Below, piece by piece: positions 55,285 through 63,020 of a DNA stretch of 64,000 bases; the first letter of the stretch is position 1, and the number at the start of each line of letters is the position of its first letter. The notes beneath the pieces were generated by a model. It saw nothing but the letters and a program-made list of their open reading frames with translations. It was not told the origin of the DNA and searched no databases. The stretch lies in NCBI GenBank assembly GCA_040394635.1, contig JBEBRW010000022.1, positions 10,905-74,904 of the forward strand, read 5' to 3'. Both the position numbers and the translations under genes were made by a program. This stretch comes from UBA5239 sp040394635 (lineage in GTDB: Bacteria; Verrucomicrobiota; Lentisphaeria; Victivallales; Victivallaceae).

Positions 55285-55952
55285 TGAAATTATTTTTGCC
55301 CTTGATCGCAGTGCTGGCGCTTTGCTGCGGATGTAATCGACCTCATGAGAATTCTCTGATGGAGTGTGTCAGAAATTATACTCCTGTAGATGGCAAACTT
55401 TATATGGTTGCTTATGACAAGGCTAAGGTTTTCGGAAGTATCCGGGATGCGATGGTGTCCTCGGTATTGTGGAAATTCGGAGAGGAAGACGCTGTTATCT
55501 GTATTGAATGGCCGGAAGGGCTTGTTGCTGCCTACAATGTTGTGCTGGTTACCAGAAAAAATTTATATACATCAAGATTCTATGATCCCCGGCTTGCACT
55601 AGCATGGCGTGATGGAATATTATATATGGAAGAGGACATAAAAAGTTTGAGTCCGGAGATGAGAGACTTGTGCCTCGAATTTGCCAGAGATTACAGGAAA
55701 TTCAAAGGTGAAAAGCCCAAGTTGACTCCTGTTGGCGAACGCATACCCTGCTATGTTTCGATCTACAAGAATAACCGGGTGGTTAATTTTTTCATAATGG
55801 ATTTTTCACCCTGGAGCAAAGAAATGGAGGAAATGCTGAAACGGACCATGGAATCGCTTAACGTGAAGCCTATTGCCGATTCTCCCGATTCTCTGGAACA
55901 CAAGAGGTTTTCGCTCTTTCTGGATCAGGTGCTGAAAGCCGTGAAGCTTTGA
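55281..55952 (+). CDS. Putative lipoprotein of unknown function (pair member 2)
   Basis: 223 residues. The leader MMKLFLPLIAVLALCCGC ends in a lipobox-like L-C-C-G-C, so lipidation is likely. The body has AVICIEWPEGLVAAYNVVLV, TRKNLYTSRF and PCYVSIYKNNRVVNFFIMDF, which parallel segments of the preceding protein. The sequence is otherwise unrecognised. Base composition is more AT-rich than the neighbours (runs such as 55601-55640), which may indicate a different history or relaxed codon use. No terminator is obvious in the 200 bases after it. Confidence 0.7.
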   Translation: MMKLFLPLIAVLALCCGCNRPHENSLMECVRNYTPVDGKLYMVAYDKAKVFGSIRDAMVSSVLWKFGEEDAVICIEWPEGLVAAYNVVLVTRKNLYTSRFYDPRLALAWRDGILYMEEDIKSLSPEMRDLCLEFARDYRKFKGEKPKLTPVGERIPCYVSIYKNNRVVNFFIMDFSPWSKEMEEMLKRTMESLNVKPIADSPDSLEHKRFSLFLDQVLKAVKL

Positions 55953-56084
55953 ATTTAATGCGAAAAAAAGCTGAAACCGGTGATCATGCTGCAAAATAAA
56001 ACCCATTGGGCGATTATTGATGGTGATTTCTGCTAATAAAATAGGGTAAAAACGCCATAAATCACTATTTTGAGGGAAATTCTA

Positions 56085-56113
56085 TTGACAAATATTGCAA
56101 CATAGAGTATCTT
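56085..56113 (+). promoter_or_regulatory. Promoter of the Gfo/Idh/MocA gene
   Basis: TTGACA (56085-56090), 17 bases, TATCTT (56108-56113). It places the start of transcription near 56120, excluding a TTG start at 56095. Confidence 0.7.
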
Positions 56114-56157
56114 TATCACGTCAGAACAAACGATATTATTTCAGCTGCAGGAGCATC

Positions 56158-57231
56158 ATGGGTCGTAAAATAAAATTCGGGATCATCGGGACCGGGGCGA
56201 TTGCCCAGATGCACGCGGCGGCGCTGCAGGATCTGGCTAATGCCGAGCTGGTAGCGGTATTCGACAAGGTGGAAGCACGGGCGAAGGACTTCGCCGACAA
56301 ATACGGCGTTCGCTACGTGACCAGTTTCGACGAATTTCTGGCCGACCCCGGCATCGAGGCCGTGACCGTGGCGACTCCGACCGGCATTCATGGCGACGTA
56401 GCTATTCCCGCCGCCCGCGCCGGCAAGCACATCCTGTGCGAGAAACCGCTCGACGTGACGCTGGAAAAGGCCGACGCCATCATTCAGGCCTGCGAGGAAA
56501 ACAATGTCCGGCTCTCGGCCGTGTTTCAGTCGCGCTTCGCCCGCAGCATTCAGGCGATCAAAAATGCTTATGACGCCGGGCGCTTCGGCAAGGTCACGCT
56601 GGCCAGCACGCAGGTCAAGTGGTTCCGTTCGCAGGAGTATTACGACAGCGCCGGCTGGCGCGGCACCTGGCAGCTCGACGGCGGCGGCGCGCTGATGAAC
56701 CAGTCCATTCACACCATCGACCTGCTTCTCTATATCAACGGCGACGCCAAAGAGGTTTTTGCCTATTCCGGCATCCTCAGTCACGAGCGGATCGAGGTGG
56801 AAGACAACCTCTGCGCCGTGGTCAAATACCATAACGGCTCCATGGGCACGATTGAGGTCAGCACCTCCTGCGCGCCGGGCTTCCCACGCCGGGTGGAGAT
56901 TTCCGGCACCAACGGTAGTGTAGTCATGGAAGGCGATATAATCGTCCGTTGGGAATTCGCCGACAACACTCCCGAAGACGATTTCATCCGCAACGAATTC
57001 GGCAAATCCGAGGGTATGCAGGGCGGAGCGGGCGACCCGATGGCGATCAGCCATTACGGGCACAGCCGTCAGATTTCCGACCTGGCCGACGCGATCATCA
57101 ACAACTGCGATCCGCAGCTTTCCGGCAAAGAGGGGCGGCGCGCGGTCAAATTCATCTGCGGCATCTACGAGTCCTGCCGGACGGGATTGCCGTACGAATT
57201 CGACAGCGAGAGCTTCATCTGGCACCTCTGA
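56158..57231 (+). CDS. Gfo/Idh/MocA-family oxidoreductase
   Basis: 357 residues from ATG 56158, preceded by AGGAG. The Rossmann N-terminus FGIIGTGAIAQMHAAAL binds NAD(P). HILCEKPLDVTLEKAD carries the family's E-K-P motif with the catalytic-site Lys. GGGALMNQSIHTIDLLLY supplies the conserved H-x-x-D region in the second domain. Such enzymes oxidise or reduce sugars, inositols or sugar acids; the substrate is not identifiable. It is a single gene with its own promoter, convergent with the AraC gene. A relic of the CACGAA repeat family (TTTCGTGGACGAAAAT) follows its stop. Confidence 0.92.
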   Translation: MGRKIKFGIIGTGAIAQMHAAALQDLANAELVAVFDKVEARAKDFADKYGVRYVTSFDEFLADPGIEAVTVATPTGIHGDVAIPAARAGKHILCEKPLDVTLEKADAIIQACEENNVRLSAVFQSRFARSIQAIKNAYDAGRFGKVTLASTQVKWFRSQEYYDSAGWRGTWQLDGGGALMNQSIHTIDLLLYINGDAKEVFAYSGILSHERIEVEDNLCAVVKYHNGSMGTIEVSTSCAPGFPRRVEISGTNGSVVMEGDIIVRWEFADNTPEDDFIRNEFGKSEGMQGGAGDPMAISHYGHSRQISDLADAIINNCDPQLSGKEGRRAVKFICGIYESCRTGLPYEFDSESFIWHL

Positions 57232-57252
57232 CCTTTCGTGGACGAAAATAAA

Positions 57253-58101
57253 TTATAGCGGAGTTTTCTGGCTGGTGCGGTAGCCGGAGGGCGTGATGCC
57301 GTTCATGTCGCGGAAGAACTTGGCGAAATAAAACTGGTTTTTAAAGCCGAGACGTTGGGCGATGTCACTGATGCTCAGCGTGTAGTCGCGCAGCAGTTCG
57401 CAGGCCATGGTATTGCGCAATTTACGCAGATACTGCAGCGGGGTGTCCGGGTATTTCTGCTGCCAGTAACGCAGGAAGGTCGAGTACGACATGCCGTGCT
57501 CGGCCGCCAGGCTGGTCAGGTCAACATCCTGATGCAGGTTTTCATGAAGGTAATCGGCGATCCGGAGCAGCTTGAGCTCGACGGGCGTCAATGACTCCTC
57601 CAGCTGCGGGAAAAACGCTTCCAGGATAATCAGCAGCGCCAGCTGGTCGATACGGTCGGCCGCGCCGGGAATCAACGGCTGGCGGGCCACCCGCTGCAGT
57701 TCCGTGATATAGCGCATGCAGCCCGCCGGATGCGGAATCGGGTGGTAGGGCTTGCGGAAAAAATCCGCATTGAAATGCTGCCGGAAATAATCATCCACAT
57801 TTGCGTTGAACCCCAGAAACATCTCATCCCAGGCCGGGTCCGGCCAGTACCGGTGCAACGTGCCGGGCCAGTTCCAGACCGCAACGGGCGCATTCAGCTC
57901 GTACGTTTTACCATTGTCAACCAGATAGCCGTGGCCGTTCAGCACAAAGAAAATATTCAGGCGATGGAAAATCACGTCGATTTCCTGGGTTTTCTGGTGG
58001 ATGAACCCCACGCGCTCCAGCTGCAACGGCGAATCGATCAGCCTCGGCATATGCATCAGGTGAATCGAAGAATTTTGTATATTTGTGATAGAAATTTCCA
58101 T
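57253..58101 (-). CDS. AraC-family transcriptional regulator (cassette 6)
   Basis: 282 residues. The N-terminal cupin-like sensing half (residues ~1-150) has IFFVLNGHGYLVDNGKTYEL and VAVWNWPGTLHRYWP. The C-terminal ~100 residues hold two helix-turn-helix motifs: VDLTSLAAEHGMSYSTFLRYWQ and LSISDIAQRLGFKNQFYFAKF, followed by FRDMNGITPSGYR. This is the standard AraC/XylS arrangement for a sugar-responsive activator. It diverges from the pilin and DUF4838 genes across 137 bases and probably activates them. AAAGGA precedes the ATG. Confidence 0.92.
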   Translation of the reverse strand: MEISITNIQNSSIHLMHMPRLIDSPLQLERVGFIHQKTQEIDVIFHRLNIFFVLNGHGYLVDNGKTYELNAPVAVWNWPGTLHRYWPDPAWDEMFLGFNANVDDYFRQHFNADFFRKPYHPIPHPAGCMRYITELQRVARQPLIPGAADRIDQLALLIILEAFFPQLEESLTPVELKLLRIADYLHENLHQDVDLTSLAAEHGMSYSTFLRYWQQKYPDTPLQYLRKLRNTMACELLRDYTLSISDIAQRLGFKNQFYFAKFFRDMNGITPSGYRTSQKTPL

Positions 58102-58139
58102 GCAAACAGTATTCCTTTTTAACGATTCTGCATTATTAT

Positions 58140-58167
58140 ATTATATATATCGGTTGGAAAATTGCAA
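58140..58167 (-). promoter_or_regulatory. Promoter of the AraC gene
   Basis: Minus strand TTGCAA (58167-58162), 16 bases, TATAAT (58145-58140). The opposite pilin promoter has TATATT (58203-58208) but no recognisable -35, as expected if it depends on an activator. Confidence 0.6.
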
Positions 58168-58238
58168 GATAGAAGTGAAATGAAGCCGATAAAAAAAAAT
58201 TATATATTGGCAAAATGATAAATAAGGAGAACGGCAGT

Positions 58239-58982
58239 ATGAAGAGAAGATTTTTTACCCTTATTGAACTCCTCGTGGTGATCGCAATCATCGCGATCCT
58301 GGCGGCAATGCTGCTGCCGGCACTGAATCAGGCGCGGGAAAAGGCCCGGTCCATTCAATGCCTGAGCAATATGAAGCAATTGGGGGTCGCCTTTCAGATG
58401 TACGGCGACGACAACGACGACTGGGCGGTTTCCGCCATGGACATCGGCTGGCACGGAGCGGGCGGCAAAACCTGGGCGGACCGGTTCGTGGAGGCTAAAT
58501 ATGTCGACGGTTTGCGGCCGATGATCTGCCCGAGTTCCAAGTTTCGCCCGGCGGTACTCAATTCCATTGAACTGAGCACCGTCAAGGAGCGCTTCAACAA
58601 TGCCGAGGAGATCAGCGTCGGCATCAACACCCGGCTGCTGGGCTGGTTTCCCACCAACACCACGCCGCCGCAGAAGCGATCGAGCATCGAGCGTTTCAAG
58701 CCGCGTTCGCCGGAGCTGATCATCATGGCCGACAGTTACACCAAGTCCGAGGGCGGCAGCGGGATCGTTTTCCAGGACAACGTATTTCCGCTTCCGGCAA
58801 ATGAATATGCACAGGCGTTCCGGCATGGTCTTGCGAGCAATTACCTGGCCTGGGGACTGCATGGCGGATCAGCCCGGATTGCTGAGCGAGGCACCGAGAA
58901 AAACGCTACTCTCGCCTGGCGTCAGAAATATGGCAATCCGTATTACAACACGGCAAATAAACGGCTTCAGGAATTTGATTGA
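58239..58982 (+). CDS. Pseudopilin-like protein, prepilin-type N-terminal domain (cassette 6)
   Basis: 247 residues from ATG 58239, 9 bases after AAGGAG (the in-frame ATG at 58215 precedes that site). Leader MKRRF, then the prepilin signature TLIELLVVIAIIAILAAML and ALNQAREKARSIQCLSNMKQLGVAFQMYGDDNDD. The C-terminal motif is present in altered form: FRHGLASNYLAWGLHGGSA. The next gene's ATG overlaps its TGA, so the pilin and the DUF4838 protein are translationally coupled, the tightest such pairing in the window. Confidence 0.9.
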   Translation: MKRRFFTLIELLVVIAIIAILAAMLLPALNQAREKARSIQCLSNMKQLGVAFQMYGDDNDDWAVSAMDIGWHGAGGKTWADRFVEAKYVDGLRPMICPSSKFRPAVLNSIELSTVKERFNNAEEISVGINTRLLGWFPTNTTPPQKRSSIERFKPRSPELIIMADSYTKSEGGSGIVFQDNVFPLPANEYAQAFRHGLASNYLAWGLHGGSARIAERGTEKNATLAWRQKYGNPYYNTANKRLQEFD

Positions 58983-61033
58983 TGATGAAACTTTTTTACT
59001 GGTTGTTGGCGGCAATTACCGTGTTGCCGGTCTGGGCGGATATCGAGCTTTTCACAAACGGCGCGGTGCAGGGAGTGATCGTCCTCCCGGAGAAGCCGCT
59101 TGAAGCGGAGCGGTACGCGGCGCAGGAGCTGCAGTACCATCTGGAAAAGGCGACCGGTGCGACGTTCGCCATCTGTCCTGAGAACGAGGTGCCGCAGGCG
59201 AAGCACCGCATTTATATCGGCAATACCAAAGCCGCCGGAGCGGCGGGGATCGACGTCTCCGTACTGGCGCCGTCGGGCTATGTGGTCCGGACGGCCGGCA
59301 ACGATTTGTATCTGGCAGGGAGGGACCGTTTCAGGTTGAAGGTAGGGGCCTACTGGGGAGCCGACTGGCAGGGGAGCCTCTTCGCCGTTTACGATTTTCT
59401 GGAAAATGAGCTCGGGGTGAAGTGGCTCTGGCCCGGTAAACTGGGCGAGGTCATTCCGTCTGCTACTGAAATCCGCATCGGCAAGCTTGACCGGCAGGGA
59501 CAGCCGTTCTTCCGGTATTCGCAGATGTCGATCGCGGGGCGCAACCCGGATTGGGTGCAGGGGTTCAGTTCCCGGGCGAGCCAGGATGCGTTTTACGAGG
59601 ACCAGCGGATATTCCTGCTGCGGCACCGGGTGTCTTCGCAGGAAAATATGGCGTATGGACACGCGTTCGAAAAATACTGGGAGCGGTTCGGCAAGGATCA
59701 TCCCGAATACTTCAACATGCTGCCGAACGGCAAGCGCGAGCCGCTGCCGGAGGACGACGGCAAGCGGATTTCGCTGTGTGTGTCGCAGCCGGAGTTGTGG
59801 ACGCAGATCATCCGGGACTGGCAGGGGCAGAAATCACGCAATCCGGAGAACATTCCCTACCGGCCGTATGTCAATGCCTGCGAGAACGATTCGCCCGGGC
59901 TGTGCGTCTGCGGGACCTGCCGTTCGTGGGATTACCCGGACCCGAAATTCGAGGACTCGAAATACTGGAATTTGAAGAACCGCTACGTACCGACCCGTCC
60001 GTACCGTTTCGTCAATATCGCCCGTTGCGACTGGGGCGAGGGGGCGGAGCCGACGGTCGGCGAGCCGGTGTCGGTTTCGGACCGCTACGCCCGTTTTTAT
60101 GTGGAGCTGCTGAAAAAAGCGCGTGAGGTGGACCCGAGCGCCAAAGTGATCGGTTATGCATACGCCAATTACCGCCAGCCGCCACGGCGCCAGCAGCTTG
60201 CCGACGGCGTGATCATTAACTTTGTTCCGGCCATGTTTTATCCGTATACCGAGCGTCACAGCCGGGAGTTTCAGGAGGAGTGGCTGGGGTGGCGCAAACA
60301 AGGTACCCGCGAGATGCTTTACCGTCCCAATTACCTGCTTGCCGGAGCGAATATGCCGATTTCGCTGGCGGAGCAGATTTCGCGGGATTTCGGTTATGCC
60401 GCGGCAAACGGCGCGGTGGCTTGCGAGTTCGATTCGCTGAATGGCGCGTGGAGTACGCAGGGGCCGACGCTGTACCTGCTGATGCGCATGCAGTGGAACC
60501 CGAAACTATCGTACGGAGAGATCATGGATGAGTATTACTCGGGATTCGGCAAGGCTTCCGCACAGGTGAGGACGTATTTCGAGTTCTGGAAAAAGCATTC
60601 GGATTCGGTTGATCAAGCGACTTTCCGCAAATACGGCAACGAGGAGCGCAATGCCAATGGCGGTGTCGGCGGCACCTTTATCAATTTTGTCCTGGTGTCG
60701 GCCAGACTGTTTCCGCAGGCGAAATTCACCGAGGGGTACCGTCTGCTTGACGCCGCCAAAGCCGCCGCCGCGGGCGACGCTTCCGCGCTCGAGCGAGTCG
60801 AATTCCTGCGCAAAGGGTTGGTTGATGCCGAATTGACGACGCAGGTGCGCATCGCCCAGCGGGCCATGACGGACAACACCACCCCGGCCACTCGCAAAGC
60901 CTTCGATGATGTCTTTCGCAAGCTCAGTGAATACCGAAAATCGGTCGAACGCGACAACGTCTGTAACTACACCCATATGGCACGCTGGGAATCCTCCGGC
61001 GCGCAATGGCCCTGGCCGTGCATCAAAGACTGA
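58982..61033 (+). CDS. Secreted DUF4838-family protein (alpha-glucuronidase/GH20-like N-domain)
   Basis: 683 residues with signal peptide MMKLFYWLLAAITVLPVWA. Residues ~20-150 resemble the N-terminal domain of GH67/GH20 enzymes: ERYAAQELQYHLEKATGATF, HRIYIGNTKAA, GSLFAVYDFLENELGVKWLWPG. The DUF4838 region follows (QPELWTQIIRDWQGQ, VNACENDSPGLCVCGTCRSW, SAKVIGYAYANYRQPP, EQISRDFGYAAANGAVACEFDS). Cysteines in the C-x-C-x-x-C stretch suggest a bound metal or disulfides. Proteins of this type are thought to act on glycans, but none is characterised well enough to give a reaction. The ATG at 58982 overlaps the pilin stop as TGATG. Confidence 0.8.
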   Translation: MMKLFYWLLAAITVLPVWADIELFTNGAVQGVIVLPEKPLEAERYAAQELQYHLEKATGATFAICPENEVPQAKHRIYIGNTKAAGAAGIDVSVLAPSGYVVRTAGNDLYLAGRDRFRLKVGAYWGADWQGSLFAVYDFLENELGVKWLWPGKLGEVIPSATEIRIGKLDRQGQPFFRYSQMSIAGRNPDWVQGFSSRASQDAFYEDQRIFLLRHRVSSQENMAYGHAFEKYWERFGKDHPEYFNMLPNGKREPLPEDDGKRISLCVSQPELWTQIIRDWQGQKSRNPENIPYRPYVNACENDSPGLCVCGTCRSWDYPDPKFEDSKYWNLKNRYVPTRPYRFVNIARCDWGEGAEPTVGEPVSVSDRYARFYVELLKKAREVDPSAKVIGYAYANYRQPPRRQQLADGVIINFVPAMFYPYTERHSREFQEEWLGWRKQGTREMLYRPNYLLAGANMPISLAEQISRDFGYAAANGAVACEFDSLNGAWSTQGPTLYLLMRMQWNPKLSYGEIMDEYYSGFGKASAQVRTYFEFWKKHSDSVDQATFRKYGNEERNANGGVGGTFINFVLVSARLFPQAKFTEGYRLLDAAKAAAAGDASALERVEFLRKGLVDAELTTQVRIAQRAMTDNTTPATRKAFDDVFRKLSEYRKSVERDNVCNYTHMARWESSGAQWPWPCIKD

Positions 61034-61043
61034 CCCCTTTTTC

Positions 61044-61112
61044 TTTAACCACAATAGCACGAATATTCACGAAAAATAATATTCGTGTTTATTCGTGTGA
61101 TTCGTGGTTAAA
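61044..61112. repeat. Imperfect inverted repeat of CACGAAT units (locus D)
   Basis: TTTAACCACAATAGCACGAATATTCACGAA-type sequence on the left (61044-61071) faces its imperfect complement TTCGTGTTTATTCGTGTGATTCGTGGTTAAA-type sequence (61082-61112). It sits 11 bases after the DUF4838 stop and could act as a terminator or transcript-stabilising hairpin. Confidence 0.7.
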
Positions 61113-61172
61113 AAATTTGCATTTTGACGGGGAGAGGGGTACCATATGACAGATTAATTGCGAGGAGGCGGA

Positions 61173-62243
61173 ATGCAGAATCTTTATATCGGGACTACCG
61201 TGAAAAAGCCCGGGTTGATGCCGGGGTCGCTGGTCTTTACCGGGGAACGCAAAGTCGAAAAAGTTTCGCTGGAGGCGTTTTGCTACAATCAGGATGAAAT
61301 CCGGCGGGTTCAAGTGGAAAAAGTGGAGGATATTTCGGCGCTGTTTCAGCCCGGATATCTGGTGTGGCTGAATATCAACGGCCTCCATGACCCGGAGATT
61401 ATCACCCAGATCGGGAAACAGTTCAATATCAGCAGCCTTTATCTGGAGGATATCCTCAACGTCCGGCAGCGGCCCAAGGTCGAGGTCGGCGACGATTACA
61501 TGTTCTATGTCCAGAAGATGATCCGGGTCAACCCGGAGGGGGACAGCCTGAACATCGAGCAGATCAGCATGGTTCATGGCAAGAATTACCTGGTTACGTT
61601 TCAGGAAACCGAGGGCGATATTTTCGATTCGGTCCGGCAGCGGCTGCTGAAAAATACCGGCCGAATCCGCAAGGCCGGGGTCGATTATCTGGCATATGCG
61701 CTGATGGATATGCTGGTGGACCATTATTTCGTGGTGCTGGACAGTCTGCGCGAGGAGCTGGAGTCGCTGGATGAGGATGCGCTGGATTCTTCCACCCGGA
61801 ACGACCTGCCGACGGTCGTCCGGAGCTGCAAGAGCCAGTTGATTCTGTTGAGGCGCCTGATTGCGCCGATGCGCGAAGTGATCGACACGCTGGTGCGCGA
61901 CGGCGACGACTTCTGGGACGACGCCACCACGCCGTACCTGAACGACCTGCGCGACCATTTGCTAAGCGTCATGGACAGCATCGAATCCTATCGTGAAAAC
62001 CTCTCCGGCGTGCTGGAACTCCATCTGGCGATGCTCAGCCAGAAGATGAATGACGTCATGCGTATCCTGACGGTGATCGCCACCATTTTCATCCCGCTGA
62101 CCTTTGCCGCCGGGATTTACGGGATGAACTTCGAGCACATGCCGGAGCTGAAATGGACCTGGAGTTACTACATCTTCTGGGGCTTCTGCGCCGCCGCCGC
62201 ACTATCCATGCTCGGCCTCTTCAAATGGAAGAAATGGCTCTGA
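61173..62243 (+). CDS. corA: CorA-family divalent cation (magnesium/cobalt) transporter
   Basis: 356 residues. A long soluble N-terminal funnel domain (SSLYLEDILNVRQRPKVEVGDDYMF, YLVTFQETEGDIFDSVRQRL) leads to a coiled-coil stalk (DSLREELESLDEDAL). Two C-terminal helices follow, the first ending in the signature YGMNF (G-M-N selectivity motif, then EHMPEL), the second WSYYIFWGFCAAAALSMLGLF with the basic tail KWKKWL. This is a complete, pentameric channel-type transporter for Mg2+ in the inner membrane. ATG 61173 follows GAGGAGG; an in-frame TTG at 61158 is unlikely. It stands alone between repeats. Confidence 0.93.
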   Translation: MQNLYIGTTVKKPGLMPGSLVFTGERKVEKVSLEAFCYNQDEIRRVQVEKVEDISALFQPGYLVWLNINGLHDPEIITQIGKQFNISSLYLEDILNVRQRPKVEVGDDYMFYVQKMIRVNPEGDSLNIEQISMVHGKNYLVTFQETEGDIFDSVRQRLLKNTGRIRKAGVDYLAYALMDMLVDHYFVVLDSLREELESLDEDALDSSTRNDLPTVVRSCKSQLILLRRLIAPMREVIDTLVRDGDDFWDDATTPYLNDLRDHLLSVMDSIESYRENLSGVLELHLAMLSQKMNDVMRILTVIATIFIPLTFAAGIYGMNFEHMPELKWTWSYYIFWGFCAAAALSMLGLFKWKKWL

Positions 62244-62248
62244 GGAAA

Positions 62249-62383
62249 TTAAGAATTAAGAATTAAGAATTAAGAATGAAAAGAAAGACCTGCCGAAATT
62301 ATTCAGCATAATCGGGCAGGCCGTTTTTTTCATTGATTTGATGTGTAATTTCAAATTCTTAATTCTTAATTCTTAATTCTTAA
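62249..62383. repeat. Inverted tandem TTAAGAA array enclosing a terminator (locus E)
   Basis: Four tandem TTAAGAA-type units (62249-62277) are exactly repeated in inverse orientation at 62355-62383, 29 bp each. In the middle CCTGCC (62289-62294) pairs with GGCAGG (62315-62320), followed by CCG and seven T. The right arm supplies the last codons and stop of the HAD gene. Confidence 0.88.
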
Positions 62384-63011
62384 TTACTTTCGCCAGTTCG
62401 GCGAAAGAGTTCGGGGTGAAGTCCCAGGTTTCGGATTTGGGATCGCCGAAGCCCCAGGTGGCCAGGGCGCGTTTGATACCGGCGCGGCGGCCGGCTTCGA
62501 GATCGGTGAAGTGGTCACCCACCATCCAGCTGCCGTCAAAGTCGGCGTTAAAGGTTTTTAAGATGTGCAGCAGCGCCGCCGGATCGGGTTTGTGAGGGAA
62601 GCCGGAACCGGAGCCGATGATGATCTTGAAGTATTGGTCAATGTCGAATTTCCGCAGTAGCGCCTGGACGGCTTCGTCGTGTTTGTTGGTGACTACCGCC
62701 ATCGGAATACCGGCGGCGTGGAGCTCGGCGAGGCCTTCTCTCACGCCCGGATAAAGGGTGGTCAGGTCCATCATGTGGTGTTGGTAATATTCTTTGTAGA
62801 TGACGAGCAGTTTGTCGATATCAGCACCGGACAGGTCCGAAAAAGAACGCTCGAGCAGCAGCCGTGGGCCCTCGCCGACGTATCCGGCGACCTGTTTCAC
62901 CGGCAGGGGAGGGAGGTTCTCGGTCCGGCGGGTGTGGTTGACCGCCGCCGCCAGGTCGGCCACTGAATCGATCAGCGTACCGTCAAGGTCGAAAATAACG
63001 CATTTACTCAT
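62373..63011 (-). CDS. gph: Phosphoglycolate phosphatase-like HAD hydrolase
   Basis: 212 residues, typical of Gph. Motif I is VIFDLDGTLIDS (nucleophile Asp with general acid Asp), motif II AVVTNKHDEAV (Thr), motif III GSGFPHKPDP (Lys), motif IV WMVGDHFTDLEAGRRAG (Asp). The cap is the helical type (VKQVAGYVGEG, RLLLERSF). The protein should dephosphorylate 2-phosphoglycolate, a by-product of DNA repair or oxygenation, in the cytoplasm; other small phosphates are possible. It starts 9 bases after the tsaD stop, so the two form an operon. Its C-terminus VIKN-stop is encoded by repeat locus E. Confidence 0.88.
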   Translation of the reverse strand: MSKCVIFDLDGTLIDSVADLAAAVNHTRRTENLPPLPVKQVAGYVGEGPRLLLERSFSDLSGADIDKLLVIYKEYYQHHMMDLTTLYPGVREGLAELHAAGIPMAVVTNKHDEAVQALLRKFDIDQYFKIIIGSGSGFPHKPDPAALLHILKTFNADFDGSWMVGDHFTDLEAGRRAGIKRALATWGFGDPKSETWDFTPNSFAELAKVIKN

Positions 63012-63020
63012 AACTCCCCA

